Below, piece after piece: positions 34,237-43,199 of a stretch of DNA of 64,000 bases. A program made the position numbers and the translations under genes. Source of the stretch: Clostridia bacterium (lineage in GTDB: Bacteria; Bacillota; Clostridia; Oscillospirales; Acutalibacteraceae); assembly GCA_024404145.1 (NCBI GenBank), contig JAKSQK010000006.1:1-64000 (forward strand). The letters run 5' to 3'. Each line of letters opens with the position of its first letter. The stretch's first letter is position 1. The notes beneath the pieces are model-generated. The model was not told where the DNA came from and ran no database searches. It saw nothing but the letters and a program-made list of their open reading frames with translations.

Positions 34237-35844
34237 ATGTTCAAACATACAAACAGTAAAAAAATCTTCGAAAAAAGATGCGGCTATGCCTTTTTTATGT
34301 TTATCTGTTTTTCGCTCTTTTCAGTACTGCGCATTTCGGTTATAACATCAGGAAAAGAATATGCCCTGATGCAGACAAATCAGTCATATCATAGGATAAA
34401 GGTTGCAAAAGCGAGGGGAACGGTTTACGATACGAATATGATACCGCTTACCAACAACAAACGGGAAATATATGTTGCAATTCCGCCAACCCCCGAAGCC
34501 ATTATGGATGTACCGAACTTTTTATCGGGCGAAGAAAAAGAACGGGTTTTGCAAACGCTTCGGGAAAATAATGTTGCGGTAGCAAAGCCCAAAGGAAAAG
34601 TTAATTGCGAACAAATCGTTTCAAGCGAGGTTTATTCAACCGATGCCGATAATTTTGTTGCCGAACATATTATAGGATATACCGATTTTTCGGGACACGG
34701 TATTTGCGGAATAGAAAAGGCATACGATAATGAGCTTTTTATTGAAGACGGTGTTGAGGTTTTATACGAAACCGATGCAAAGGGCAAACTTTTATACGGA
34801 AATAAGCCGAAATTTAACAACGATTTATCAAAAATTTTTTCGGGAGTAAGACTGACGGTTGATTTGAATATTCAGGAAATCGCTCAAAAGGCGGCAAGAA
34901 ATCTGAAAGAAGGAGCCGTTGTCATAAGCGATGCCAAAAGCGGAAAAATAAGGGCGGCGGTAAGCAAACCTGCTTTTTCGCTTTCGAATATAAGCGGAAG
35001 TTTATCAGAAAAAAATTCTCCGCTGCTTAACCGAATAACAACCGCTTTTTCGGTCGGCTCGATTTTTAAGCTCTGCGTTGCGGCGGCGGCAACCGAAAAA
35101 GGAAACAAAAATTTTCAGTTTAACTGCAAGGGTAAAACCCGAATAATCGACCGAGATTTTTCCTGCCATAAAAAAAGGGGGCACGGATATGTCGGCCTAT
35201 CAGACGCCATTGCCTTTTCTTGCAATACCTTTTTCTACAATTTAGGCATAAAAACGGGCGCCGACAGCATATATAATAAGGCAACCGTTTTAAGTTTCGG
35301 CAATAAAATAAAACTTGCCGATAATTATTATGCCGATGCCGGCAACCTGACAAGACTTGAAAATCTTAAAAACAGTGCGCAAATCGCAAATTTTTCGATA
35401 GGTCAGGGAGATTTGATGTTAAGCCCCGTATCAATGCTTAATCTTTATATGAGCATAGCAAACGAAGGGTATTATATTACGCCCTCAATAGTTGAGGCAA
35501 CCGTAAGCCAAGGCAGACAAACGCCATATAACACGGCGAAAAAAACAAAGGTTATGGAAAAACAAGATGCCGAATATCTTAAAAAATGCCTTAAAGCCGT
35601 AGTAGATAAAGGAACGGGCATTGAGGCAAAAAGCAAAAATGTAACCGTTGCCGGTAAAACAGCAACGGCACAAACCGGAAGATACAAAAAAGACAAAACC
35701 GAAATAACAAACAGTTGGTTTTGCGGATTTTTCCCCTATGAAAATCCAAAATATATCGCCATTGTAATGTCAGACGGAAATACCGACTGTTCGGTTGCGA
35801 AAATATTTTCGGAAATAGCGGAAAATATCTGCAAAACTACTTGA
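34237..35844 (+). CDS. Class B penicillin-binding protein (SpoVD/FtsI-like transpeptidase)
   Basis: This 535-aa membrane-anchored transpeptidase has one N-terminal helix (about residues 17-36), then the dimerisation domain beginning with ARGTVYDTNMIPLTNN, and a transpeptidase domain. The active-site motifs are SVGSIFK (SxxK; catalytic Ser around 270), SCN (SxN) and KTATAQTG (KTG-like, with Ala in place of Gly). At 535 residues it is shorter than FtsI/SpoVD and lacks PASTA domains. With several sporulation genes near, a role in cortex or septal wall synthesis is possible, but division-specific PBPs look alike. No separate promoter is seen. Confidence 0.88.
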   Translation: MFKHTNSKKIFEKRCGYAFFMFICFSLFSVLRISVITSGKEYALMQTNQSYHRIKVAKARGTVYDTNMIPLTNNKREIYVAIPPTPEAIMDVPNFLSGEEKERVLQTLRENNVAVAKPKGKVNCEQIVSSEVYSTDADNFVAEHIIGYTDFSGHGICGIEKAYDNELFIEDGVEVLYETDAKGKLLYGNKPKFNNDLSKIFSGVRLTVDLNIQEIAQKAARNLKEGAVVISDAKSGKIRAAVSKPAFSLSNISGSLSEKNSPLLNRITTAFSVGSIFKLCVAAAATEKGNKNFQFNCKGKTRIIDRDFSCHKKRGHGYVGLSDAIAFSCNTFFYNLGIKTGADSIYNKATVLSFGNKIKLADNYYADAGNLTRLENLKNSAQIANFSIGQGDLMLSPVSMLNLYMSIANEGYYITPSIVEATVSQGRQTPYNTAKKTKVMEKQDAEYLKKCLKAVVDKGTGIEAKSKNVTVAGKTATAQTGRYKKDKTEITNSWFCGFFPYENPKYIAIVMSDGNTDCSVAKIFSEIAENICKTT

Positions 35845-35869
35845 CAGAACACAAATATATTGGTATAAT
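35841..35869 (+). promoter_or_regulatory. Promoter of the citrate pathway operon
   Basis: TTGACA (35841-35846, overlapping the PBP stop codon) and TATAAT (35864-35869) have a 17-base spacer. The -10 box lies within the left arm of a perfect 16-bp inverted repeat (35862-35903). Confidence 0.8.
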
Positions 35870-35903
35870 TGCATACACTCACAAAATTGTATGCAATTAT
35901 ACC
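35862..35903. promoter_or_regulatory. Perfect 16-bp inverted repeat, operator and/or terminator
   Basis: GGTATAATTGCATACA (35862-35877) is exactly repeated in inverse at 35888-35903 after 10 bases, and GTTTTTT follows. For transcripts coming from the PBP gene this is an ideal intrinsic terminator. For transcripts from the promoter, which would start near 35876, only the right arm is transcribed and no hairpin forms. The dyad also covers the -10 box, and its TGCATACA/TGTATGCA core resembles GntR/FadR-family operators. A GntR regulator is encoded in the operon. Confidence 0.65.
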
Positions 35904-35933
35904 GTTTTTTGCAGTTAGAAAGGAAGTTCTTTT

Positions 35934-37316
35934 ATGCTTGAATTGTCAAATAAGAGTAATTTGCTTGAACAAGACAGTTATAAATACTCTTTGCAGGATG
36001 TAAAAGACCCTAATCTTTACAGAGATTTTTACAGTTATGAAGATGTGCCGAGGGTTGCTTTCAACCATCGCCGTGTACCGATAGGAATGCCTAAGGATAT
36101 TTGGATAACCGATACCTCTTTAAGAGACGGTCAGCAGTCGGTTGAGCCCTATTCGGTTGAGCAGATAGTAAACCTTTATAAATATATGTCCCGCCTCGGC
36201 GGTCCCTATGGAATTATCCGCCAAACCGAGTTTTTCGTTTACAGCAAGAAAGACAGAGAAGCCATAGCCAAATGTCAGGAGTTGGGGCTTAAATTTCCCG
36301 AAATTACAACTTGGATAAGGGCGAATAAGGAAGACTTTAAGCTTGTTAAGGACCTCGGAATAAGGGAAACGGGAATTTTAGTTTCTTGCAGCGATTATCA
36401 TATTTTTAAGAAATTAAAGGTTTCAAGACAACAGGCGATGGATATGTACTTATCGGCGGTAGCCGAGGCATTTGAGGCAGGAGTTATGCCCCGTTGCCAT
36501 TTGGAAGACATAACAAGAGCCGATTTTTACGGTTTTGTAGTTCCTTTTGTAAACGAACTTATGAAAATGTCGAGAGAAGCCAAAATACCTGTAAGAATCC
36601 GTGCCTGTGATACAATGGGCTACGGTGTTCCCTATCCGGAAGTTGCGCTTCCGAGGAGTGTTCCGGGAATAATATACGGTTTACAGCAGTATTCCGATGT
36701 TCCGAGCGAAATGCTTGAATGGCACGGTCATAACGATTTTTATAAGGCGGTTACCAATGCCTCTACCGCTTGGATTTACGGCGCATCGGCAGTAAACTGT
36801 TCACTTCTCGGAATAGGAGAAAGAACGGGAAATGTTCCGCTTGAAGCAATGGTAATGGAATATGCCTCTTTAAGAGGTTCTTTTGACGGAATGGACCCGA
36901 CGGTCATTACCGAAATTGCAGAATATTTTAAGAAGGACATAGGTTATGAAATACCTCCGATGACTCCTTTTGTCGGCAGAAATTTCAATGTAACAAGAGC
37001 CGGTATTCATGCCGACGGTCTCTTAAAAGACCAAGAAATTTACAATATTTTTGATACCGAGAAAATCCTTAACCGCCCCGCCGCCGTTATGCTCGGCAAA
37101 ACTTCGGGACTTGCCGGAATTGCTTACTGGATAAACCAAAACTACGGGCTTAAAGGCGACAAAGAGGTCGATAAGAAAAGCGAACTTGTTAAAAAAATCA
37201 AGGAATGGATTGATATAGAATACGAGGGCGGTAGACAGACAACCCTTTCGAGAACCGAAATTGAAGAAAAACTGAGCGAATTTTCGGGCGGAAAATTTGA
37301 AGGAGGTAATCTTTAA
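35934..37316 (+). CDS. (Re)-citrate synthase, HMGL/isopropylmalate synthase superfamily
   Basis: This 460-aa enzyme has an HMGL-like TIM barrel and belongs to the family of Clostridium kluyveri (Re)-citrate synthase, often mislabelled 2-isopropylmalate or homocitrate synthase. Metal- and substrate-binding blocks are ITDTSLRDGQQ (about residues 58-68), GGPYGIIRQTEFF, PRCHLEDITRADFYGF, RACDTMGYGVPYP and EWHGHNDFYKA. It would condense acetyl-CoA with oxaloacetate. The call is supported by the next genes, aconitase and isocitrate dehydrogenase, which carry citrate to 2-oxoglutarate for glutamate synthesis. No Si-type citrate synthase is in the window. It overlaps the GntR gene by 1 base. Homocitrate synthase is a less likely alternative. 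Confidence 0.85.
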   Translation: MLELSNKSNLLEQDSYKYSLQDVKDPNLYRDFYSYEDVPRVAFNHRRVPIGMPKDIWITDTSLRDGQQSVEPYSVEQIVNLYKYMSRLGGPYGIIRQTEFFVYSKKDREAIAKCQELGLKFPEITTWIRANKEDFKLVKDLGIRETGILVSCSDYHIFKKLKVSRQQAMDMYLSAVAEAFEAGVMPRCHLEDITRADFYGFVVPFVNELMKMSREAKIPVRIRACDTMGYGVPYPEVALPRSVPGIIYGLQQYSDVPSEMLEWHGHNDFYKAVTNASTAWIYGASAVNCSLLGIGERTGNVPLEAMVMEYASLRGSFDGMDPTVITEIAEYFKKDIGYEIPPMTPFVGRNFNVTRAGIHADGLLKDQEIYNIFDTEKILNRPAAVMLGKTSGLAGIAYWINQNYGLKGDKEVDKKSELVKKIKEWIDIEYEGGRQTTLSRTEIEEKLSEFSGGKFEGGNL

Positions 37317-37951
37317 TGGAGCATAAGACCGTTTCACTTGCCGATCAGGTTTTTGAGCATATAGAAAAAGATATTTTAAGCGGAGTTTATGCGAGAGGCG
37401 ATATTTTAACCGAATCTCATTTGAGCGCCGAATTAGGCGTAAGCCGAACTCCGATAAGAGAAGCGCTTCGCCGTCTTGAACAGGAGCATCTTATTGAGGA
37501 AACGGGAAAAGGCGTAGTTGTTATCGGAATATCAGAAGATGACCTCGAAGACATTTTCCTTATAAGAACTCAACTTGAAGGTCTTGTTTGCAAAAGCGTT
37601 GCCGAAAAACAAGATAAAGAACTGTTAGAGCAGTTAAGAGAAACAGTTGAACTTCAAGAATACTATGTTTCAAAGAAAGACCCCGACCACATCAAACTTA
37701 TGGATAATAAGTTCCACGAACTTATTTATAAAATGAGCGGAAGAAATGTTTTTATCGAAATACTTTTGCCGTTACATAATAAAATCCAGAAATACAGAAA
37801 AGCTTCTGTTTCCAAGCCGTCAAGAGCCGAGCGTTCGGTTGCTGAGCACAAGGCGATTTTAGAAGCAATAGAATCGGGCGACGGCCAAAAGGCATTTGAT
37901 TTATCAGTTAAGCATATAAAAAATGCTTATAATTCTACAAAGAAGGCGTAA
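37316..37951 (+). CDS. GntR-family regulator, FCD (FadR) subfamily
   Basis: This 211-aa regulator has an N-terminal winged helix (residues 1-70: SGVYARGDILTESHLSAELG, then VSRTPIREALRRLEQEHLI) and an all-helical FCD ligand domain (about 80-205; metal-binding Asp/His residues in MDNKFHELIY and VAEHKAILEAI). It lies inside the citrate operon between the synthase and aconitase genes. It likely senses a carboxylic acid such as citrate and controls the operon by the palindrome at 35862-35903. That is inference from position. Confidence 0.9.
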   Translation: MEHKTVSLADQVFEHIEKDILSGVYARGDILTESHLSAELGVSRTPIREALRRLEQEHLIEETGKGVVVIGISEDDLEDIFLIRTQLEGLVCKSVAEKQDKELLEQLRETVELQEYYVSKKDPDHIKLMDNKFHELIYKMSGRNVFIEILLPLHNKIQKYRKASVSKPSRAERSVAEHKAILEAIESGDGQKAFDLSVKHIKNAYNSTKKA

Positions 37952-37956
37952 AAATA

Positions 37957-39882
37957 ATGGGATATACAATAGCACAGAAAATAATAAAAAGCCATTTAAT
38001 AAGCGGAGAAATGACGGCCGGAAAGGAAATTGCGCTTAAAATCGACCAGACCTTAACTCAGGACGCAACCGGTACGATGGCATACCTTGAATTTGAAACG
38101 ATGGGACTTAAAAGAGTTAAGACCGAAAAGAGCGTCGCTTATATCGACCATAATACCTTGCAGTCGGGATTTGAAAATGCCGACGACCACCGTTACATAC
38201 AGTCGGTTGCCGAAAAGCACGGTATTTATTTCTCCCGTCCGGGCAACGGAATTTGCCATCAGGTTCATCTTGAACGCTTCGGAATACCCGGAAAAACCCT
38301 TATCGGTTCCGACAGCCATACCCCAACGGGCGGCGGAATAGGAATGCTTGCAATGGGTGCCGGTGGACTTGATGTTGCGGTTGCGATGGGCGGCGGAGCA
38401 TACTATATAACAATGCCCAAAATGTATAAGGTTAATCTTACGGGCAAACTAAAACCCTTTGTTTCGGCAAAGGATATTTCGCTTGAAATTCTGCGGATTT
38501 TGTCGGTAAAAGGCGGAGTAGGAGCCATAATCGAATGGGGCGGAGAGGGAATAAAAACTTTATCTGTTCCCGAAAGGGCAACCATTACAAATATGGGAAC
38601 CGAACTCGGCTGTACAACATCTATTTTCCCCTCTGATGATATTACAAGACAGTTTTTGAAAGCGCAGGGCAGAGAAAAAGATTTTGTTGAACTTCAAAGC
38701 GATGCAGATGCGGTTTACGATAAAACAATAGAAATAAATCTTGATACGCTTGTACCGTTAATTGCCTGTCCGCACAGCCCCGATAATGTTGTAGAGGTTT
38801 CTTCGCTTAAAGGAACCAAGGTAGATCAGGTTTGCATCGGTTCTTGTACCAACTCTTCGCTTCTTGATATGTTAAAGGTTGCAGCGCTTCTTAAAGGCAA
38901 AACCATAAAACCTTCGGTAAGTTTATCCGTTTCACCCGGCTCTAAACAGGTTCTCACCATGCTTTCCGACTGCCAAGCGTTAGGCGATATTTTGGCATCG
39001 GGCGCAAGACTTCTCGAATGCACTTGCGGACCTTGTATCGGAATGGGATTTTCTCCGAATTCTGCCGGTGTATCTCTTAGAACATTTAACCGAAATTTCG
39101 AAGGCAGAAGCGGAACAGCCGATGCCGGAGTATATCTTGTTTCGCCTGAAACGGCGGTTGCCGCTGCTCTTACGGGCGAGATTACCGACCCGAGACTTTT
39201 AGGCGAAATGCCGAAAATCAATATGCCCGACTCTTTCAAAATAAACGATACGGCAGTTTTAGACCCCGAAACCGAAGAATTATGCGAAAAGGTCGATATT
39301 TTAAGAGGCCCCAACATAAAACCGTTCCCGAGTTCGAAAAAAGTTTCGGATAATCTTTGCGCAAAGGTTTCGCTTAAAGTAGGAGATAATATCACAACCG
39401 ACCATATTATGCCGGCGGGAGCAAAAATCCTCCCCTACCGTTCAAATATCCCGCATCTTTCTCAGTTCTGTTTCGGCGTTTGCGATAAGAAGTTCCCCGA
39501 AAGGGCAAAGGCGCTCGGAGAAAGCATAGTTGTCGGCGGAATAAACTACGGTCAGGGCTCTTCAAGAGAACATGCGGCGCTTGTTCCCATGTATTTGGGA
39601 GTAAGGGCGGTAATAACAAAGAGTTTTGCGAGAATTCATGTTGCAAATCTCATAAACGCAGGAATTATGCCCCTTACCTTCAAAAACCCCGATGATTATG
39701 AAAAAATCGCCGAGGGCGACAGTTTGGAACTCCGTAATATATACGAAAGCATGGATAACGGAGAGGCGGTACTTAAAAACATAACAAACGGCGAAGAAAT
39801 TCCGCTTTTATGCGAGTTTACCGACCGCCAAAAGAGCATACTGAAAGCCGGTGGACTTTTGGCATTTACCAAGGAGAATTGA
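37957..39882 (+). CDS. acnA: Aconitate hydratase
   Basis: This 641-aa [4Fe-4S] enzyme interconverts citrate and isocitrate. Cluster cysteines are seen in CIGSCTNSS and CTCGPCIGMG. Substrate blocks are DSHTPTGGGIGMLAMGAGG near residue 120 and, in the C-terminal swivel domain, GQGSSREHAALVPMYLGVRAV. The length is that of the shorter aconitase form common in Clostridia (about 640 aa, near mitochondrial/IRP-like but smaller). It starts 5 bases after the GntR gene and ends 1 base before the isocitrate dehydrogenase start. Confidence 0.94.
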   Translation: MGYTIAQKIIKSHLISGEMTAGKEIALKIDQTLTQDATGTMAYLEFETMGLKRVKTEKSVAYIDHNTLQSGFENADDHRYIQSVAEKHGIYFSRPGNGICHQVHLERFGIPGKTLIGSDSHTPTGGGIGMLAMGAGGLDVAVAMGGGAYYITMPKMYKVNLTGKLKPFVSAKDISLEILRILSVKGGVGAIIEWGGEGIKTLSVPERATITNMGTELGCTTSIFPSDDITRQFLKAQGREKDFVELQSDADAVYDKTIEINLDTLVPLIACPHSPDNVVEVSSLKGTKVDQVCIGSCTNSSLLDMLKVAALLKGKTIKPSVSLSVSPGSKQVLTMLSDCQALGDILASGARLLECTCGPCIGMGFSPNSAGVSLRTFNRNFEGRSGTADAGVYLVSPETAVAAALTGEITDPRLLGEMPKINMPDSFKINDTAVLDPETEELCEKVDILRGPNIKPFPSSKKVSDNLCAKVSLKVGDNITTDHIMPAGAKILPYRSNIPHLSQFCFGVCDKKFPERAKALGESIVVGGINYGQGSSREHAALVPMYLGVRAVITKSFARIHVANLINAGIMPLTFKNPDDYEKIAEGDSLELRNIYESMDNGEAVLKNITNGEEIPLLCEFTDRQKSILKAGGLLAFTKEN

Positions 39883-39883
39883 A

Positions 39884-41032
39884 ATGAACGGATATATAGA
39901 TAATGCGGTTAATCAGTTTAGAACTCTCTTGACCGAACAGATAGAAAGACAGCAGAGAATGGAAAACGCCGATGCGACTACCGACTATACAAAACTCCCA
40001 AAAATCGTTATCGGTATTTGCAAGGGCGACGGTATAGGCCCTATAATTTCGGCAGAGTCCGACCGTCTGCTCAGGTTTTTGCTTGAAGATGAAATCGAAA
40101 GCGGAAGAGTTGAACTTAAAATCATCGAAGGGCTAACGATAGAAAACCGAATTGCCAAAAACAAAGCAATTCCCGATGATGTTTTGAATGAAATAAAGTC
40201 TTGCAATGTTATTTTGAAGGCGCCGACAACAACCCTTAAAGGCGGAACTCTCGAAAGCGCAAATGTTGCAATGCGAAGAGAACTCGACCTTTATGCAAAT
40301 GTTCGCCCCGTATGTGTGCCGAGCGAAAATATCGACTGGACTTTTTTCAGAGAAAATACCGAGGGCGAGTATGTTTTGGGCTCCAAGGGAGTTGAAATTC
40401 CGAATACACTTGCTTTTGATTTTAAGGTAACGACAAACGCAGGTACGAGGAGAATTGCCCGAGCTGCATTTGAGTTTGCAAAGAACAACGGCAAGAAAAA
40501 TGTTGCCATCGTTACAAAGGCGAACATTATGAAAAAAACCGACGGCAAATTTTCGGAAATATGCCATGAAGTTGCAAAAGAATACCCCGACATAAATGTC
40601 GAGGAATGGTATATTGATATTATGACGGCAAACCTTGTAAATCCCGCTATAAGAAATCAGTTCGAGGTTTTTCTTATGCCTAACCTTTACGGCGATATTA
40701 TTACCGACGAGGCCGCCCAAATTCAGGGCGGTGTCGGAACGGCGGGAAGCGCAAACATCGGCGATAAATACGCAATGTTTGAGCCGATTCACGGCTCTGC
40801 TCCCCGAATGATAGAGCAAGGTATCGGAGAATATGCCAACCCGACCAGTATGTTTAAGGCGACCGAAATGATGCTTAACCATATCGGATTTAAGAAACAG
40901 GCAGAACTGCTTAACCGTGCGCTTAAAATTTGCACAGAAACCGAAAAAAAGGTCGTTGTAACAGGCGAAAAGGACAAGGCAACCTGCAAAGAGTTTGCCG
41001 ACTATCTTTTGGAAACGGTTAAAACCCTTTGA
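39884..41032 (+). CDS. icd: Isocitrate dehydrogenase, IDH/IMDH family
   Basis: This ~382-aa beta-decarboxylating dehydrogenase turns isocitrate into 2-oxoglutarate. Motifs are IVIGICKGDGIGP, the substrate loop WTFFRENTEGEYVLGSKG, and the metal site NLYGDIITDEAAQIQGGVG. GSANIGDKYAMFEPIHGSAP is in the cofactor region. The ATG at 39884 has AGGAGAATT upstream; earlier in-frame codons lie within acnA. The shape suggests the NAD-linked, IMDH-like type, though cofactor choice cannot be read with certainty. Last gene of the operon, followed by a terminator. Confidence 0.9.
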   Translation: MNGYIDNAVNQFRTLLTEQIERQQRMENADATTDYTKLPKIVIGICKGDGIGPIISAESDRLLRFLLEDEIESGRVELKIIEGLTIENRIAKNKAIPDDVLNEIKSCNVILKAPTTTLKGGTLESANVAMRRELDLYANVRPVCVPSENIDWTFFRENTEGEYVLGSKGVEIPNTLAFDFKVTTNAGTRRIARAAFEFAKNNGKKNVAIVTKANIMKKTDGKFSEICHEVAKEYPDINVEEWYIDIMTANLVNPAIRNQFEVFLMPNLYGDIITDEAAQIQGGVGTAGSANIGDKYAMFEPIHGSAPRMIEQGIGEYANPTSMFKATEMMLNHIGFKKQAELLNRALKICTETEKKVVVTGEKDKATCKEFADYLLETVKTL

Positions 41033-41060
41033 GTATAAAAGTTATGAAAAGGCAAAAAAA

Positions 41061-41087
41061 TAACCCCTGTCGGAAGACAGGGGTTTA
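41061..41087. terminator. Convergent terminator of the citrate operon and rsmD-coaD unit
   Basis: TAACCCCTGTC pairs with GACAGGGGTTTA around a GGAA loop, with A- and T-rich flanks on both sides. It lies between two convergent operons. Confidence 0.75.
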
Positions 41088-41101
41088 TCTTTTGCTAAAA
41101 A

Positions 41102-41560
41102 TTATTCCTTATTAACGGGTGGTTGGCTATGCAAAGCGGCTCTTGTTTTGCGAACTTCGGCAAGGTTAGCGGTAAGACCTTCATCAGTCCTCTTCATAAT
41201 GTCGTCAACAAAGTCCTGAGCGGCCTTTTTCATATCACGGCATTTAGTTTGGGCATTAGAGATAATCTCGGTTGCCTTTTCCTGCGCAAGTTTAACAATT
41301 TCCTGCTCTGCTACCATAGCTTTTGCGCGTTCGTCGGCGTTGCGGATAATGCTGTCGGCTTCACGCTTGGCTGTTGTAATAATTTCGGTACGGTCGGCAA
41401 CAATACCTCTTGCCTGTTTGATTTCGCTCGGAATATTGAGACGAATGTCATCAACAACGGCACGAAGCTTTTCGATATCAACAACGGTCTTTTTGCCGGG
41501 AATTTTAATCCCGCTGTCAAGCACCTCGTCAAATTGTTCAAGTAATTCATCAAGTGTCAT
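41102..41560 (-). CDS. Coiled-coil protein of unknown function linked to coaD
   Basis: This 152-aa soluble protein is predicted almost wholly helical, with a long heptad-rich region (about residues 45-140, e.g. AKREADSIIRNADERAKAMV) and no membrane segment. Similar proteins next to coaD in Clostridia carry vague labels such as 'ATPase', but no nucleotide-binding motif is visible here. The C-terminus has an Ala-, Lys-rich tail ending in PPVNKE. It is the third gene of rsmD-coaD-this gene, 19 bases after coaD. A DivIVA- or V-ATPase subunit H-like structural role is possible but unproven. Confidence 0.7.
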   Translation of the reverse strand: MTLDELLEQFDEVLDSGIKIPGKKTVVDIEKLRAVVDDIRLNIPSEIKQARGIVADRTEIITTAKREADSIIRNADERAKAMVAEQEIVKLAQEKATEIISNAQTKCRDMKKAAQDFVDDIMKRTDEGLTANLAEVRKTRAALHSQPPVNKE

Positions 41561-41579
41561 TTTTTTGTCCTCCGTTTAT

Positions 41580-42068
41580 TTAATCTTTCTTCAATCGCGT
41601 TGTAATTTCGTCAAGTATAACAGGCGGAACAAAGTCCGAAATATCGCCGCCCATACTTGCGATTTGCTTAACCATGCTCGAACTCAGATACATATTTTCC
41701 GTACTTGTCGTAAGAAAAATGGTTTCAACATTCGGGTTAAGCTTTTTATTAGTCAGCGCCATCTGAAATTCATATTCGAAATCCGACATGGCGCGAAGAC
41801 CCTTTATAATGGCACAGGCATTTTTCTGCGCCGCATAATCGGCGAGAAGACCGCCATATATATCGACCTCAACATTAGGAATATCGGCAACCGATTTAAC
41901 GATAAATTCTTTTCGTTCCTCGGGGGAAAAAGAACCGGTTTTATTGATGTTTTTCATAACGACGATTATGATTTTATCAAACATCGCCGCCGCCCTTTTG
42001 ATTATATCAATATGGCCTATTGTAATGGGGTCGAAACTTCCGGGACAAATTGCAATTCTTTTATCCAA
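41580..42068 (-). CDS. coaD: Phosphopantetheine adenylyltransferase
   Basis: This 162-aa enzyme transfers AMP to 4'-phosphopantetheine in CoA synthesis. It shows the nucleotidyltransferase signature AICPGSFDPITIGHIDII at residues 5-22, and YLSSSMVKQIASMGGDISDFVPP near the C-terminus. The start is a TTG at 42068, abutting the rsmD stop codon and preceded by GGGGG. The rsmD-coaD pairing is widely conserved. Confidence 0.94.
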   Translation of the reverse strand: MDKRIAICPGSFDPITIGHIDIIKRAAAMFDKIIIVVMKNINKTGSFSPEERKEFIVKSVADIPNVEVDIYGGLLADYAAQKNACAIIKGLRAMSDFEYEFQMALTNKKLNPNVETIFLTTSTENMYLSSSMVKQIASMGGDISDFVPPVILDEITTRLKKD

Positions 42069-42614
42069 TTAAGTTTCCCCCTTTTTATAAACCGTAACGC
42101 AGATTTTACCGAACTTATATTCCCTTTGAACAGAAAATTTTCCCGAAACGGCAGGAAGAGTTTCCTCTCGGGGATGTTCGCAAACGATAATGCCGAAATC
42201 GCTCATTTTTTCGCTTGTAAGATTTAAGGCGTCTTCTAAAATTCCTCTGCCGTAAGGCGGGTCGAGAAAAGCGATATCAAAGGTTTCTTTTGTTTTCGCA
42301 AGAAAACTTTTATAATCCGATTTAACGATAATTGCATCATCTTCAAAAGGAGTACCTTTAAGATTTTGCTTTACAACCGAAAGAGAAACATCGGAATTAT
42401 CAACAAAATGCGCATTTAAGGCACCTCGGCTTAGCGCTTCTATACCCATTTGACCGCTGCCGGCAAAAAGGTCTAAAATCCTTCTGCCTTCAATATCAAA
42501 CTGAATAGAACTGAAAACTGCCTCTTTAACTTTTTCGGAAGTTGGCCTTACAATATCGTTTCCGGGAACGGTTTGAAGCCTTCTGCCTCTTGCCGAGCCG
42601 GTTATTACTCGCAT
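42069..42614 (-). CDS. rsmD: 16S rRNA (guanine-966-N2) methyltransferase
   Basis: This 181-aa SAM-dependent methyltransferase starts with RVITGSARGRRLQTVPG, has the SAM site LDLFAGSGQMGIEALSRGA and the catalytic DPPYGRGIL motif (NPPY-like). Length is typical. It is the first gene of the minus-strand rsmD-coaD unit. It diverges from the anti-sigma gene, with 163 bases between them. Confidence 0.93.
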   Translation of the reverse strand: MRVITGSARGRRLQTVPGNDIVRPTSEKVKEAVFSSIQFDIEGRRILDLFAGSGQMGIEALSRGALNAHFVDNSDVSLSVVKQNLKGTPFEDDAIIVKSDYKSFLAKTKETFDIAFLDPPYGRGILEDALNLTSEKMSDFGIIVCEHPREETLPAVSGKFSVQREYKFGKICVTVYKKGET

Positions 42615-42777
42615 ATAACCACACCAAATCTATATATGTTCATATTATTATCCCACTAAACATAGTACTTTGTCAACAGTTTTTTACAAAAATATGTATT
42701 TTTAATAAAAAACTTTTATTTGCGGTAAAAATGTGGTATAATTGTTTCAAATAATAAATTTGGAGGGAGAAACTTTG

Positions 42778-43197
42778 ATGAAACAGATAAAATTTAACAG
42801 AGCAAACATTGAAGATATTTCTGCCGTAACCGAATTTGTCGAGGAACAACTTGAAATTATAAATTGTCCGATGAAGACGATAATTCAGATAAATGTTGCC
42901 GTTGATGAGATTTACAGCAACATAGCCAAATTTGCCTATGGGGAAGCAGACGGCCCTGTTACGGTATCGCTTGAAATAAAAGAAAATCCAAAGGCGATTC
43001 TTATTAAATTCGAGGATAACGGCATTCCCTATAATCCTCTTGAAAGAGAAGACCCCGACATAACTCTTTCCGCTGAGGAAAGAAGTATCGGCGGTCTTGG
43101 AATATTTATGGTAAAAAAGACGATGGATAATGTAGACTACCGTTATGAAAACAAAACCAACATTTTAACGATCGAAAAAACAGTTGAAGGAATTTGA
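42778..43197 (+). CDS. Anti-sigma factor, RsbW/SpoIIAB-like serine kinase
   Basis: This 139-aa GHKL ATPase-fold protein has an N box in QINVAVDEIYSNIAKFAYG and ATP-lid region IKFEDNGIPYNPL, then SIGGLGIFMVKKTMD. Such kinases hold a sigma factor inactive and phosphorylate a STAS anti-anti-sigma protein. A STAS protein is encoded three genes downstream; no sigma factor gene is in the unit. The ATG at 42778 follows a strong GGAGGGAG site. It is the first gene of a four-gene operon. Confidence 0.9.
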   Translation: MKQIKFNRANIEDISAVTEFVEEQLEIINCPMKTIIQINVAVDEIYSNIAKFAYGEADGPVTVSLEIKENPKAILIKFEDNGIPYNPLEREDPDITLSAEERSIGGLGIFMVKKTMDNVDYRYENKTNILTIEKTVEGI

Positions 43198-43199
43198 AA

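Noticed and set aside
40133..40882. 249-aa minus-strand open frame
   Set aside because: It is antisense to isocitrate dehydrogenase, with no motif or ribosome site.
41340..42227. 295-aa plus-strand open frame
   Set aside because: It runs antisense across the coiled-coil, coaD and rsmD genes, whose motifs are clear on the other strand.
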